DNA of 64,000 nucleotides from Megamerina dolium (Eukaryota; Arthropoda; Insecta; Diptera; Megamerinidae), in assembly GCA_963854835.1 (NCBI GenBank), contig OY978525.1:118542120-118606119 (forward strand). The letters run 5' to 3'. A model generated the notes under the pieces. It searched no databases. It saw only the letters and a list, made by a program, of their open reading frames with translations, and was not told where the DNA came from. The position numbers and the translations under genes are program-made. This document shows positions 13,077 to 25,052 of the stretch, in pieces (position 1 is the stretch's first letter; each line of letters begins with the position of its first letter).

Positions 13077-14501
13077 TACATTTGTGTATTAAATATCATT
13101 TTTATTTTTCAATTTTCAATTTAATTTTCTTCAATTCTAATTGACATTTTCTAGGAAATGACCATATACATATAATCATACTATACACATGAACAATTCT
13201 CTTGATATTAAAATGTACTAAAATTTCTGTGATTTACCAATTCTTCGAATAATATCATCAATCGCTATACAAAATGAAAATGTAAATTAATAACCAAATC
13301 GTTGGACTATAGTAAATAGAAATGTCAACTAATAACCAAATCGATTTCAACATTAAAATTTGGTTCTTGCTGAATACATGTAGCTTATTACAAATATTTT
13401 GTATTTCCACTGAAAATTTTGTAGTTTTTTTTTTGTTTATTTCATTTCACTTTCAATATACAATATAATTCCCCAAACTATCCATAAGTACTATAATTTA
13501 ACAAAATTCCTATCGAAAGTAATTATTTTAAATTATTTCAATTCAATATTAATTAAAAATTTTAATTAATACAATTAATTATATTCAATTTTGGCCTTCA
13601 TTATATTTTATCATAATTTAATGTCTATTTTCCTTTGTGCTTGTGGTAGTATGGAAGAGCAAAGCACTCAAATAAATACTAATAGCAACGGCACACAAAA
13701 ACAAAAACATATTACAATAATTATTAATGTCAAAGATGCATATACATATACATACAACTGCTTATAGTCCAGGTAAATGTGACCAGCTGCTGTCATATTA
13801 TATTTTATTTTCATACTGATAACAAGATGAGAGAGAGAGAAGAATTACAACCAACCAACAAAGCAACCAAGCAAAAATGTACGCTTTACTTAAACAATCA
13901 TAATTTTAAGATAATTACACTTTCATCATTTTATGGGTATTTATTAAATATGACATTTGCATTTCATGTACCAACAGAGAATAGGTCAAGATTATATGAA
14001 ATCAAATACGTATAAACACATCATACATACATACACACACACAGAGAGACGCAATTTCAGCACTTTAATGCAATGTTCATACACATTCACATTCATGCAG
14101 CATCATATTATCCTCATTGACATTGTCATAATTCATATCATCATTGTATACGCTATCAGCAATGTCAACATCATCATTATCATCATGAGCAGCAGCATCA
14201 CAAATGATATAATACATTGTGATAGACAAAAAATATTAAAGGAAATAACACAGAGTAATCGAATGACAGAATGAGAGTATGATAAGATTGATACAGATGA
14301 GTAGTTTTGGTGTGAGAATCTATAACACACAACTATATTATATCGAACAAATGAATGCCGACAAAATTGTGCTATACTGCAAGATGATATATTAATTGAT
14401 AATTACATAAAAGTTTATCAAATTGTTTATAATCAAATGTACATTTTCTCATAAAAATCTATATTTAATAGAAAAAGGATATAATATTATTTCATACTTA
14501 C
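13077..14501. other. AT-rich non-coding DNA
   Basis: This stretch contains ATC-rich low-complexity DNA at about 14110-14190 and many A/T tracts. No gene or transposon is recognised. Confidence 0.65.
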
Positions 14502-14715
14502 ACGTTGCAACGATGCTCTCTTGTCTCCAATTGAAATGTCTACAACATTGTTAAGCTTTCTGAGTAAAGTAATTACTGCTCTCTTGTAGTGCTCTCTCGT
14601 AAAATCGAAATACTCTTGCAATTTTCGAAATTTGACGAACTTCTCATACTTCTCATATGTAGTGCTGGCATTTTTCGACACAATTTTAAGTACTTTTATT
14701 AACAATTTAATCAAT
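14502..14715 (-). CDS. candidate internal exon of an unidentified protein-coding gene
   Basis: A 214-nt open stretch on the minus strand is bounded by an acceptor (TTTTTAATAG|ATTG) and a strong donor (CAACGT|GTAAGTATG). Read with one leading base, it gives 71 uninterrupted residues ending SLQR exactly at the donor, with a stop shortly inside the intron. The peptide is mixed in composition, rich in Lys, Arg, Glu and Tyr (for example YEKYEKFVKFRKLQEYF), and predicted helical. It is not low-complexity, unlike nearly every other small ORF here. I do not recognise the family and no neighbouring exon could be linked to it. It could be an old coding remnant, but the splice sites and codon pattern favour a real exon of a gene with long introns. 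Confidence 0.5.
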
Positions 14716-15229
14716 CTATTAAAAATTTAGAAAATATATCTACATATATAGTCGAGTTTCTTTTCCATAACATTTTTTTCAATATCAATCAAAGTGCATA
14801 GTACTTTAGTATGTTCGAAAAAATTATATTAAACCTTCTGATATTTTTTTGTAAAAGCATTGCTGTAACTCTTCCTGGGTTTTTCGTTCAAGCTCAGAAC
14901 CAATTCATTTTCATAGATCATATTTTAAGCAATCATCATCTTTTATCAGCAATATACAATATACGATATTAGTAACAGCAGTAATATGACAATTCAGTCG
15001 ATTATTATAACTACAACTCCTATGCTTAAATTTCCAGAATACACTTGTGAACTATAAACCTAGATCGATCAATTCAGCAGCTCTTTGTTCTATATGAAAC
15101 GACATCAACCAGTCAGCACAGCTGTCATAATAATTCTGCCATTCAATATTAGCTTCCATAAGCATGTCAAATTCTAGCAGATAAGCTCCGTTATGTCTCT
15201 CTGCAATTTCTTTCTTTAATTTCGTCACT
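14716..15229. other. non-coding DNA upstream (minus strand) of the candidate exon
   Basis: No second exon or element could be recognised here. Confidence 0.5.
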
Positions 15230-15261
15230 TTTTTGCATTAAACCGTCATCGCAAATACACA

Positions 15262-15880
15262 CATTTATTTAGTAAAAACACTTATTTAGTACAAATCCAT
15301 ATAACGCAAAATTCAGCACGAGAAATGTCATCACTAATCTTAAATTACTCACACTTATTTAGTACAAAACACTTATTTAATACAAAACACTTATTTAGTG
15401 CAAAACACTTATTTGGTACAACACACTTATTTAATACAAATCCATATAACGCAAAATTCAGCACGAGAAATGCCATCACTAATCATAAATTACTCAAACT
15501 TATTCAGTACAAAACACTTATTTAGTACAAAACACGTAGTTAGTACAAAACACGTATTTAGTACAAAACACTTATTTAGTACAAAACACTTATTTAGTAC
15601 AAAACACTTATTTAGTACAAAACACAAAACACAAATCCATATAACGTAAAATTCAGCACGAGAAATGCCATCACTAATCATAAATTACTCACACATATTT
15701 AGTACAAACCTCTTTTTAGTACAAACCTCTTATTTGGTACAACACACTTATTTAGTACAAAACACTTATTTAGTACTTACATAACACTTATTTAGTACGT
15801 ACAAAACACTTATTTAGTACAAATCCATATAACACAAAATTCGGCACGAGAAATGCCATCACTAATCATAAATTACTCAC
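15262..15880. repeat. composite minisatellite of an 18-bp unit with interspersed longer spacer
   Basis: The core unit is acacttatttagtacaaa (18 bp, several variants). A spacer of about 60 bp beginning tccatataacgcaaaattca and ending cataaattactcac interrupts the array four times, near 15296, 15441, 15634 and 15825. This gives a higher-order repeat of 145-195 bp. Open frames in it are repeat artefacts. Confidence 0.95.
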
Positions 15881-17008
15881 ATTCCAGAACGTACAATATT
15901 TACTGTATCATTTCTTGTACTTTTGTTTTTTCGAATTCATGTATTCGATATTTTCACTATTCTCAACTGATTTTCTATAATTCCATTTTTATTGTATTTG
16001 TTTACCTTTTGCTCTTTTATACTTTTCGAACTTATTCTCTTTATAGTCGTTTCGCTCTCTATCTCTCTCTCTATCTTTACACATGAAATGTAAGTAAGCC
16101 GGTTGTTGTTTTTAGTTGTATTATTATGTTTTTGTTTTTTTTTTGGGTTTTTTTTTCTATTATTTTTTTTTTCACTCTTCTATAATTTACTCTGTGCTTA
16201 AGTACTTACTTATTTCATAACCATGTACTACATGTATATAAGAATCAAGTGAACTATATTGTTACTACGTACGTACTATCATTTAAAGGGGCAGTAAAGA
16301 ACAATTTGCGGTGTCCACATGCATTTTGTCATGTTGTCAATATTCCTAAAACACATCGACAGTGTGTGTGAATTCGAATTTGTCATCCCTTCATACATTC
16401 TCTATTTGTATTTAATAGCGCCACTTTTTCTGGCTGACCTTATTCCTAGTAGTTGCTCTTTTGCTCTCGTTTGTGTTCATTTTTCAAAGGATTTTTGGGC
16501 ATTATTTGTTGCTGTTTTAATGTAGATGTCTTTCGTGTGTTTCTTTTCTTTTATTTATTTTTTTTTTTTTTTGTCTCCTCGATTATTTTTTTGCTTTTTT
16601 TTGGTCTTTATGAAACAAATATGTAACAAGTTACTGTATATATATCCTCTTCATTATAAAGTATTTCCTTTACTTTATTGTCATAGCTACTACATACTCA
16701 TACAGCTTCATTTGTTTTTCGATTTTTTTTTTTTTTTGATTTTTTATAAATTCTTTGGATCTTCTCCGTGGAAGAGTAACTACCAGTTACAAGATAATGG
16801 GGCAAGTAGATATGTTTAACAACTTTATGGATCTTTATTATTATGTTTTTTTTCGACTCTGCTTTTTCTCTCATCATTTCTCTCTGCAACGATGCACTAC
16901 TATACTATATATTGCTTTGAGAAGATCCTGTTTTATACCCTATCAGAGGCACATCATTTTGAGAATATTATTTAAAAAAATTGATTTAAATACCAAAAAA
17001 ATCAATAA
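15881..17008. other. T-rich non-coding DNA
   Basis: Strongly T-rich on the plus strand (long T tracts at 16137-16172, 16550-16572 and 16722-16738). The small ORFs are Phe/Leu-rich low-complexity artefacts. Confidence 0.65.
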
Positions 17009-18246
17009 ACATGTCTAGTAAAAGGAAATCCATTTTTTTTTTTTTGCATAAAAAATTGAAGGTTTTATTGAGCATAGTTAGAATGATCCGATTTAGGTCA
17101 AATAAGTACCATTTTGTTCGATAACTTGTTGCCATTTTGAAGGTAATTTCATAATGCCACTCTCATAGAAACCCTCGTCCCTATTGGCACAAAATTGGAA
17201 CAGTCGATTTTCACAAGCTTCTCTTGAGGCGAAATCATTCGCCATAGACAGGAACAGGCAGTAATCACTTGGTGCCAGGTCCGGACTATAAGGTGGATGC
17301 ATAAGAACCACCCAACCAAGCTCTTGTAGCTTCTGGCAGGTCACTATCCATGTGTGTGGCCTCTCCTATTGGCCAAAGCTGGCCGCTTTTGGGCGATTGC
17401 TTCCTTCAGATGATCCAATTGTTGACGGTACAGATCCGAATTAAGAGTTTGGCCGTAGGGGAGCAGCTCATAGTAGATGATTTCCTGCCAATCCCACCAA
17501 ACACATAGCAAAACCTTCCTGACCGTCAATCCTGGCTTGGCCGCCGTTTGCGCCGGCTCACCGCGATTCGATCACGATCGTTTTCGCTTGACGTTGTCGT
17601 ACGTGACCCACTGATCCATCACCAGTAACCATCCGTTTCAGAAATGGATCGATTTTGTTGCGATTCGCAGATGGAAATTCGGTCCATGGGGTTTTTTTGC
17701 GTTGACTTGTGTGGCACCCATACATCGAGTTTCTTTTTATATCCAGCCTTACTTAAATGGTTCCAAACGGTTTTTTGTGCAATGTTTAGCTCCTGGGCAA
17801 TAGAAACAGTGCTTACATGACAGTCAGACTCGACGATTTCCATTATTTTATCGATATTTTCGACACTTGGCCTTCCATCTGTGCATCTCTGACATCAAAA
17901 TTACCGGAACGGAATCGACGAAACCAAAATTGCACGTGATTGGCTGTTACAGCATCAGAATCATACACACTATTCATATTTTGAGCCGTCTGCCTTACGT
18001 TTTCACCTTTATCGAAGAAAAACTGTAAAATATGACGTATTTGTCCTTTACTGGTATCCATCTTTGATGCGTGCTCATGCAATACTGAGTCAAGCAATCA
18101 CAAAACTGTCTGAAAAGTATATTTAGTATGAAATCCTATCTTTCTAACGCAATCTAGCGTAACCAGATCGCACTTATACAACACGAGATACAGATTATTA
18201 AAGCCATCTATTGGAAAAATAATGGATTACTTTATACTACACCTTA
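17009..18246 (-). mobile_element. mariner element, irritans-type D34D, degenerate (family E)
   Basis: The ends are related to taaggtctagtaaaagtaaa, and TA follows the right end (18247-18248). On the minus strand, pieces of the transposase appear in order: an HTH region (QIRHILQFFFDKGENVRQTA), IAQELNIAQKTVWNHL, the linker motif WVPHKSTQKNPMDRISICES, VRKVLLCVWWDWQEIIYYE, PPYSPDLAPSDYCLF and the C-terminus SKWQQVIEQNGTYLT. It is about 1.24 kb, near full length, but frames are broken in several places and the segment around the first catalytic D is damaged. It is inactive. Confidence 0.9.
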
Positions 18247-19599
18247 TATTACTCTACACTTTTTATATTATTTTGTTTATTTATTGATTTTTTTTGATAT
18301 TTCAATCAATTTTTTTCAAAAAGTGTCGAGAAATCTTTAATAATTCTCACACAAGAAATTCCAGAAGATTGAGGTCATCTCTCTTAAAATGATAAAAATC
18401 AACATGCTAAATTGTGATTTTAATTTCCATATCAAACTACAGAATCGTATACTTATTTGATTAATTTTATTGTAGATAAACATTTGAAAATATAAATGAA
18501 CAAATTAGCTTGTTGCACATAAAATGTTTGCCGTACGTGGGTGGCTAGATAACAAGTAAATTTGCATAATAATACCATCATCATTACGATTGACACTGAT
18601 ACATGTTGCATATACATTCGAGTATGTATATGCATCGATGCATGTGAATGTTCCATAGACTGGGCAACATTCATGGTATATAAAGAAGTAGTTCTGAATC
18701 TATGCATATTCCAGCCGCAATTAATTTCACTTGGGGAAATAAAATGTGTAAAATTCAATTCTAATATGGATCTTTTTTAGTTTAAGAAAGCATCTTGAAA
18801 TGATTCTTAATTGATTAGCCGTTAAGCCATTATTAATTAATAATTATAAACGAAACCTAAACGAAACGCTAAAACAAGCTCTCGACAAAAGGCTTTACGA
18901 ATTTTATAATACCAAATCTATATACTTCTAAATAAAAGCATCTGCACTTTGCCTCAAATTGTTTATTTATATTGTTTATTTATATAATTCAAGCAACATT
19001 TTGTTGCGCACTGTAGTTTGAGAAACACTAGTATAATGGCATGCAATCGATGCAATCGTCCAAGCAATCAATAGAAGTGCACTACACTAACGATTGCACA
19101 TGAATATATAGAAAATCAAAAAAATAAAAATATCGTAGGAGGCTAATAAGTATTGTGATAATAAAACGAATAATGGTTGCAACGTTCAACCGATAGTTTT
19201 TGCTTCCAAAAGACGATACGATTGAAGAAAGTCAATAAGCAGAAGGTGGAAAACTCCCATTTTAAAGAAATAGTTGTATTGTATTTTGTTCTTTTTTTTT
19301 TTTTTTCTTATATCTAAGTTATTCGTATGTTCATATCAAATGAATTCACAACAATTCAACGATTTGGATTGCAATCCACTCACACTAAAACTAGTAACAG
19401 GAAACACACAAGCATTTGTATCTCCATACATAACATCGAATATATCGAAATTATTTACATTCATATATTTATATGTATATGCTTTTTTTTCATTTACTTT
19501 CTTGTTGTTGATTCAATTGTTCGGCTGATTTATAATCTCTTCGCTAATACATACCTAGTCAAGTCATAAATATTGATACACAGAAAAATCGATGCCAAA
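18247..19599. other. AT-rich non-coding DNA
   Basis: No gene or recognisable element. It includes a T tract at 19291-19307. Confidence 0.6.
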
Positions 19600-20445
19600 T
19601 GAAAACGATTTAATATTTTTCAAAACTTTTTTTTTTCTTTTTAGTGGGTTCTTCAATGGCTACAAATCTTAGAACAACTTATTCGAAATGACTTCCATTT
19701 GCCTTCCAGCACGACTTGAGATGATCTAGGCACTCATCGATTGCAAGATGCACTTCATGCATGGTGAAATTGTCCATTGCACGGACAAAAGCTCGCTTCA
19801 ACTACTCAATATTTGGGTGTCGAGTAGAGTAGGCCATGTCCTCTAATACGGACCACAACTTGTAATCCAACGGGTTGAGATCTGGACTACCAGCTGGCCA
19901 ATCATTCGTTGATATGAAGGCCGGAATGTTGTTTTTTGAGCTGAAGCAGAGTCTTGCTGGAAAGTCCACGGCTTGTTGGCGAATACTGATTGATTGATAG
20001 GCTTCACAATGGATTCCAAGACGGTCGATTGATATACTTTGGCAGATGTTTTCACTCCTTTCTCAAAACAAAATGGAGTTTATTAACGCCATCGTAGCTC
20101 ACTCCCCACAATACCATTACAGACGCGGGATGATGGTCTCTTTGGATCCTCGTAATCAGTTGGGATGCTTCTCTGGATGGCCGAGCATACACATGATCGT
20201 TCTGTGTATTGAACGATTCTTCTACGGTGAAGATTTTCTCGTCAGTATAAACAGAATTTGTCTGTGAGCGTATCGGCTGCGTAACGCTTTCAATTTTCGC
20301 TTGCGTTTTCCCTCCAATGCGGCCGTGAGCCCAGTATCCAGTGTGTCGCTTGTATGCGCTGATTTCCAAATTCACATGGATATGGATTTTTGTGCAGCAG
20401 TTTTCGGTCGATTCGTTTCTTCACGGCTTTGATAGCTTTCGTAGT
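19600..20445 (-). mobile_element. Tc1/mariner-superfamily transposase remnant, DD37D (maT)-like (family F)
   Basis: The minus strand encodes AVKKRIDRKLLHKN at the distal end, then MNLEISAYKRHTGYWAHGRI, VYTDEKIFTVEESFNTQND (first catalytic D), HHPASVMVLWGVSYDG and WTFQQDSASAQK (second D), after which the frame is lost. The motif set matches relatives I know as DD37D/maT-like. The third D cannot be counted here because of frameshifts, so the class is inferred. The upstream end is interrupted at 20445 by a non-LTR retrotransposon. The left boundary is approximate. Confidence 0.75.
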
Positions 20446-21290
20446 TAGGTTAGGTTAGAGTGGCTGCCAAAAGGAGGGCACACGTAGGCCAGAGAAAGGA
20501 CCATTGTAGTACCATGCGAATATTTCTACTCTACTACGTCGAACCAATCAGAATTTTTGACGAAATTTAGGAGGCTGCTAATATCAACCACTGATAGGGG
20601 GGCTAAGTCATTCAATTGGTAATATCCCAGGAATTTTTTGCGTCTTTTGCACGAAGCAGGGCAGGTACACCTAGCAGATGTGAGACGGTCTCGAGTTCCT
20701 CCTCATCTCTGCAGCTTCTGCAGTAGTCATGCGCGAGATGGCCTAAGCCCATTCTCGCTGCGTGAGGTCCTATGAGGCAGTGGCCGGTAACCACTCCAAC
20801 ATAGGTCGAGATATCTTTTCTGTTAAGGTCAGTGAGTTAACGCGAGCATTTCCCACTGAGTGTGGGCCACAACACTTTCGCCATCCTACAGATGGATGAA
20901 TCCGTCCATCTTTTTTGGAAGGCGTTAGATGTGAATACATCCAATTTGTATTTACTTGCGGTAATGGGGATCCCCAAGTGGAGATTTTCTTCAGTTAGAG
21001 CTTCGTTTGTACCCTGTCTAGCGAGCTCATCAGCACTGCAGTTTCCTCGTATGCCCCATGTGTCCGGGTAGCCAGCACAGGAGGATATTATGCTGCTCGC
21101 AGATCTCATTAAGAAATCTCCGGCAGTCTAGAATGATCTTCGATTTAACGAGAAAAGAATCAGGGGCTGAATTAATGGCAGCTTGGCTGTCACTCAGAAT
21201 ACAAATGTCTCGATATGAGACATTTGCATTCTGCTTGATCCAAGTGAGTGCAGTGTGAATAGCTTTGAGTTCAATACATTTACAACTTAA
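20446..21290 (-). mobile_element. non-LTR retrotransposon 3' end with RNase H domain, 5'-truncated
   Basis: On the minus strand, from high to low coordinates, there is an RNase H domain with KCIELKAIHTALTW (catalytic E), ICILSDSQAAINS (catalytic D) and GIRGNCSADELARQGTNEA (catalytic D). The ORF2 C-terminus follows with LIGPHAARMGLGHLAHD and YCRSCRDEEELETVSHLL, a zinc-knuckle-like CXXC...H signature of I/LOA-like LINEs. A 3' UTR of about 140 bp ends in the tail (ctaac)n at 20446-20458. The reading frame has at least two breaks and everything 5' of RNase H is missing. The insertion interrupts the transposase remnant at 19600-20445. Confidence 0.88.
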
Positions 21291-22179
21291 AGTTTAAATA
21301 ATTTTGTACACTCAGCTTGATTTCAGGATTCCTTAAATATAATTACAGTATATGAATATGCATAAGTATTAGGCTAGTTGTAGTAATTCCATATATAAAT
21401 CCCTTTGGTCTCCTCAAAAATTCCCAATTATTCGATGGACCTTATTATATTAAATCCATGCTGCTATATATATTAGATTAATGTCTTGAAAGACAGGATC
21501 ACTAGGGATTTATTTTAAGTCAAAGTGTATATGTATGTGTGTGTGTGTGTGTCTGAAGTAGTGAATATCTTATAAGGTACAAAAAAGCAAAAAAAAAAAA
21601 AAAAAAAGAGACAAGATAAATTCGCATTAATCCACAATATGTACAAATATATATATTTTCTTTTTTGTGTATATACAAAACACACTAAATGCTCATACCA
21701 TTTCAAACAAACATCTCCAATAAATATATCCTGGTGTATACGAGTATTAGACAAATATATACAAATCTAAGTGAATAAATACCTATTGTCCATGTTGTTG
21801 TTGTTATGTGTACAACATTTAAATGTGTTTAATTCAGCGTATGCATTTGTTGACAACCAACCAATGTAAATGCTCATTCATTAATTGCAAGCAAAATACG
21901 ATATTCATGCATGTATGTAATACATATATATTGTAGTTACGTAAATGTATAATATGAAGGTATATGTATATGCATAGATCCCAATATGCCCACATGCACA
22001 TACTAAAGTAAGGGTAATTTGGTAAGCTTGCTAAGCCTAGTTGCTTATGTTGCTTAGGAATATCTATTACATGGACATGCTTGTGTCTACATACATACAT
22101 ACATGCATGCATGCGTACATACATACTTGTTAAATACAAAATATTTAGAGTAGAACAACAATTTAATAGCAATAGCAAT

Positions 22180-22211
<32 letters not shown>

Positions 22212-22718
22212 CAACAACAGTCATGCTTGTACATTATAATATATGTGAACAAATGTGTAAAATGTGTTAAGGACATTAATCACAAACTTATGTACAACAA
22301 ATAAATGTATAAGGTACAAATAGGTAGAGGCTACATTCGAATGGTCCTAAAACGAAAAGCTCAGAACACATAAAAAAAATTTTCATTAAATATTAACTGC
22401 TTTTTTCAACCAATTTTCAATTCTCGAACACAACATTTTTTCAATCGTTTTTTTAATCGATCTCAAGAAATATTAAACTATAGAATTTTTGAGAAGTTTT
22501 AAAAATATTCATACAAGCCAGAACTGCTCTAATATAAACATATGTATGCGTATATGTGAGCCTACTTATTTGAAAATGCTATTTCAAGAACAACAGATAG
22601 CCGCTTTTGTCACTAGGCAATTTTCCTAAGGTGTAGGCACATTCGAGAGGTACCACTGAAATAGTTAACTAGCATTTAAACATGCTTATTACCAGCTATT
22701 GTATATACGAGTGTCGTA
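21291..22718. other. AT-rich non-coding DNA with microsatellites
   Basis: Contains (GT)n at 21534-21553, an A tract at 21590-21607, (CATA)n at 22091-22125 and (AAC)n at 22179-22208. No gene. Confidence 0.65.
22179..22208. repeat. (AAC)n microsatellite
   Basis: About 10 AAC units, uninterrupted. Confidence 0.9.
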
Positions 22719-22720
22719 TA

Positions 22721-23952
22721 CCAAGTGTACAAGCTTAAATCCGCTGTTTTTCGGAAAAAAAAAACATTTTTTTCATAGGAAGCCAAAATGTAATTTATTC
22801 AACGTATTTGCCCTCACTAGCTATACATTTTTTCGATCTCTCCAGCAATTTGTGTATACCATGCCAAAAGAATTCTTCATTTTTCGAGGCAAACCACTCG
22901 TCAAGCCATTTTCCGACGTCTTCATACGAATACGAAGTGCTGTTCGGCGAGCGCGTAACCCATCGACGAAACCAGGTGATAGTCAAAAGGGGCCAGGTCT
23001 GATGAATAAGCGGTATGAGGTAGCACCTCACATTTGAGTGTGTCCAAGTAGTTTTGGACCAGTTTTGACGTGTGCGATGGGGCGTTGTCGTGGAGAAAAA
23101 TCAGCTTCACATGTCTTTGTTCATAACCTGGCCTTTTTCCACCCAAAGCACGGCACAATTTCACTAGTTGTTGACAATTTCACCAGGTTTCAACAGCACG
23201 TAGCTGATCCCGCTAAATGCACAACATCGTCTTTCGTCCAAAGCGATTTGGTCTTGGAGAAGAAGTTGCTGGTTGGCCGAGATCGACCCACCATTTTTTT
23301 CGCTTAAGATTCTCAAAGTATATCCACTTTTCATCGCAAGTCACCACAAGATACAGGTACGACTTTCTTTTTTGTCTAGAAAGCAAGATTTCGCATGTGT
23401 TTTGGCGTCGCTCCATCTGCCTATCGTTCAATTCATGGGGTACACATTTTCAAAATTTTTGAACCTTCCCCATGGCTCGTAAACATATGGAAATGGCTTG
23501 TTGAGTAACATCTAACTGTTCGGCAAGCATTGTCTGCGATTGGGTGCCGTATTCATCCAAAAGAGCCTGCAAATCATGGTCCTCAACCTTCTGGGTCCAT
23601 TTTCACCCTTCTTGTCACTCAAGTCAAAATGGCCTTCTTTGAACCATTCTCTGCAAGTGGTTTCCGATAGCGCACTGTCTCCACAAGCATTCGATACGAC
23701 TCAACACCAGATTTCTTCAAATTGAAGCAAAATAGTAGAGCTTCCCGCATATGCTCTTTTTCTGGCACGAAACTAGACATGATTATACGAGGAAAAATGT
23801 ATGTTGTTGTATGAAATCACTGATGATGTTTACTAATTGATGTAAACAGGTGTCGAACTCATAAAAAAAAGAGGATGCACAGTCGATAATAGCTCAATAT
23901 GCTCACTAACGCCATTTACGAGCAAACAACGGATTTAAGCTTGTACACCTGG
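22721..23952 (-). mobile_element. mariner element, mauritiana (Mos1-like) subfamily, near full length but broken (family G)
   Basis: The ends are ccaagtgtacaagcttaaat and (reverse complement) ccaggtgtacaagcttaaat, flanked by TA at 22719-22720 and 23953-23954. They closely resemble Mos1 ends (CCAGGTGTACAAGT). The minus strand starts MSSFVPEKEHMREALLFCF near 23779. It then shows HELNDRQMERRQNTCEILLS, VTCDEKWIYFENLKRKKWW (first D), LIFLHDNAPSHTSKLVQNYL (second D), SSDLAPFDYHL (third D) and EEFFWHGIHKLLER...CIASEGKYVE. The D-to-D spacing counts to 34. Frames are interrupted by indels and stops, so it is not functional. Confidence 0.93.
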
Positions 23953-24049
23953 TACACACACACACGTGTTAAACATTTAATATACAGATATTCTATTGTC
24001 ATGCAAACATAGCGTATTTGTATCTCTAAAATATACCAAAGCATACCTG

Positions 24050-24830
24050 CCGCGAGCAGTCAGTGTAGCATTCTCAGAGTTGGAAAGAGAGTCGCGTCGG
24101 ATGGGTCTCACGGTGAACGAGGGCAAGACGAAGTATCTAGTGTCAACAAACAAAGAGTCCCGGCGTCTTGGACAGCACGTCACTGTTGACAACTACGCTT
24201 TTGAAGTAGTAAGGGACTTTGTCTATCTTGGAACCAGCATTAACAGCAGTAATGACGTCAGCTTGGAGATCTTGCGTAGGATAACTCTTGCTAACAGGTG
24301 TTACTTTGGGCTGAGTAAGCAATTGAGAAGTCGAGCCCTCTCTCGAAGAACGAAAACTACACTCTACAAGTCTCTCATCATGCCTGTCCTAACATATGGC
24401 GCTGAAGCCTGGACAATTTCCACCTCGGATGAGCGAATGCTTGGAGTTTTCGAGAGAAAAGTCATACGCAAGATCTTTGGACCTATTTGCGTTGGTGGCG
24501 AGTACCGAATAAGGTACAACCATGAGCTGTACGAGCTGTATGCCGATATTGACATAGTAAAGCGCATCAAAATCCAGCGGCTGCGCTGGCTAGGTCATGT
24601 CGAGCGAATGGAAGAACACGCTCCAGCTAAGAAGGTGTTATATTCGGAACCCGCTGGAGGGCGACGCAGAAGAGGAAGACCAAACCTCTGGTGGAAAGAC
24701 CAAGTACTGGAGGACCTGACGGCGCTTGGAATTTCTAACTGGCGCCAGCTAGCGAAGAACAGAGATGGCTGGCGAAGCATATTATTTTCGGCCTAAATCG
24801 ATATTCGGTTGTTATGGCCACATAAGTAAG
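24050..24830 (+). mobile_element. non-LTR retrotransposon, 3' part of reverse transcriptase ORF, 5'-truncated
   Basis: An open frame of about 245 residues ends at 24796. It begins just after the RT catalytic region: FSELERESRRMGLTVNEGKT, YLVSTNKESRRLG, VVRDFVYLGTSINSSND, SLIMPVLTYGAEAWT, and then the typical LINE C-terminus RLRWLGHVERMEEHAPAK and GGRRRRGRPNLWWKD. A short 3' UTR ends in (AAGT)n at 24822-24834, a usual LINE microsatellite tail. The frame is intact over the retained part, so the insertion is fairly young. Missing are the endonuclease, the fingers and the palm including the YADD box. The clade was not fixed (RTE- or CR1-like). Confidence 0.88.
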
Positions 24831-25052
24831 TAAGTACCTGAAGAGAATGTGAAACATGTGCATGAAACCTTGCTCTCAATATTCCCTCATAACCTAGTTG
24901 CCATCATATTATCTCAAAATATGTTTTGTTCATGCTTGGAATGCATTTATTTGCATGGGAGTATTTATGCATTCAATCAGTTAGTGAGCCAGTTGGCCAC
25001 AAATTAGCGACTCGAACTCACACCACACCATCGCCATTATACAAAAAATCTC

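Noticed and set aside
12571..13092. Arg/Ser-rich ORF of 173 codons (RS-domain-like or protamine-like protein)
   Set aside because: It is the translation of a hexamer tandem array. The opposite strand is equally open, and there is no non-repetitive conserved part or splice context.
15325..15649. Repetitive ORFs with TKHLF units
   Set aside because: They are produced by the 18-bp minisatellite; the spacer segments shift their relation and no conserved non-repeat part exists.
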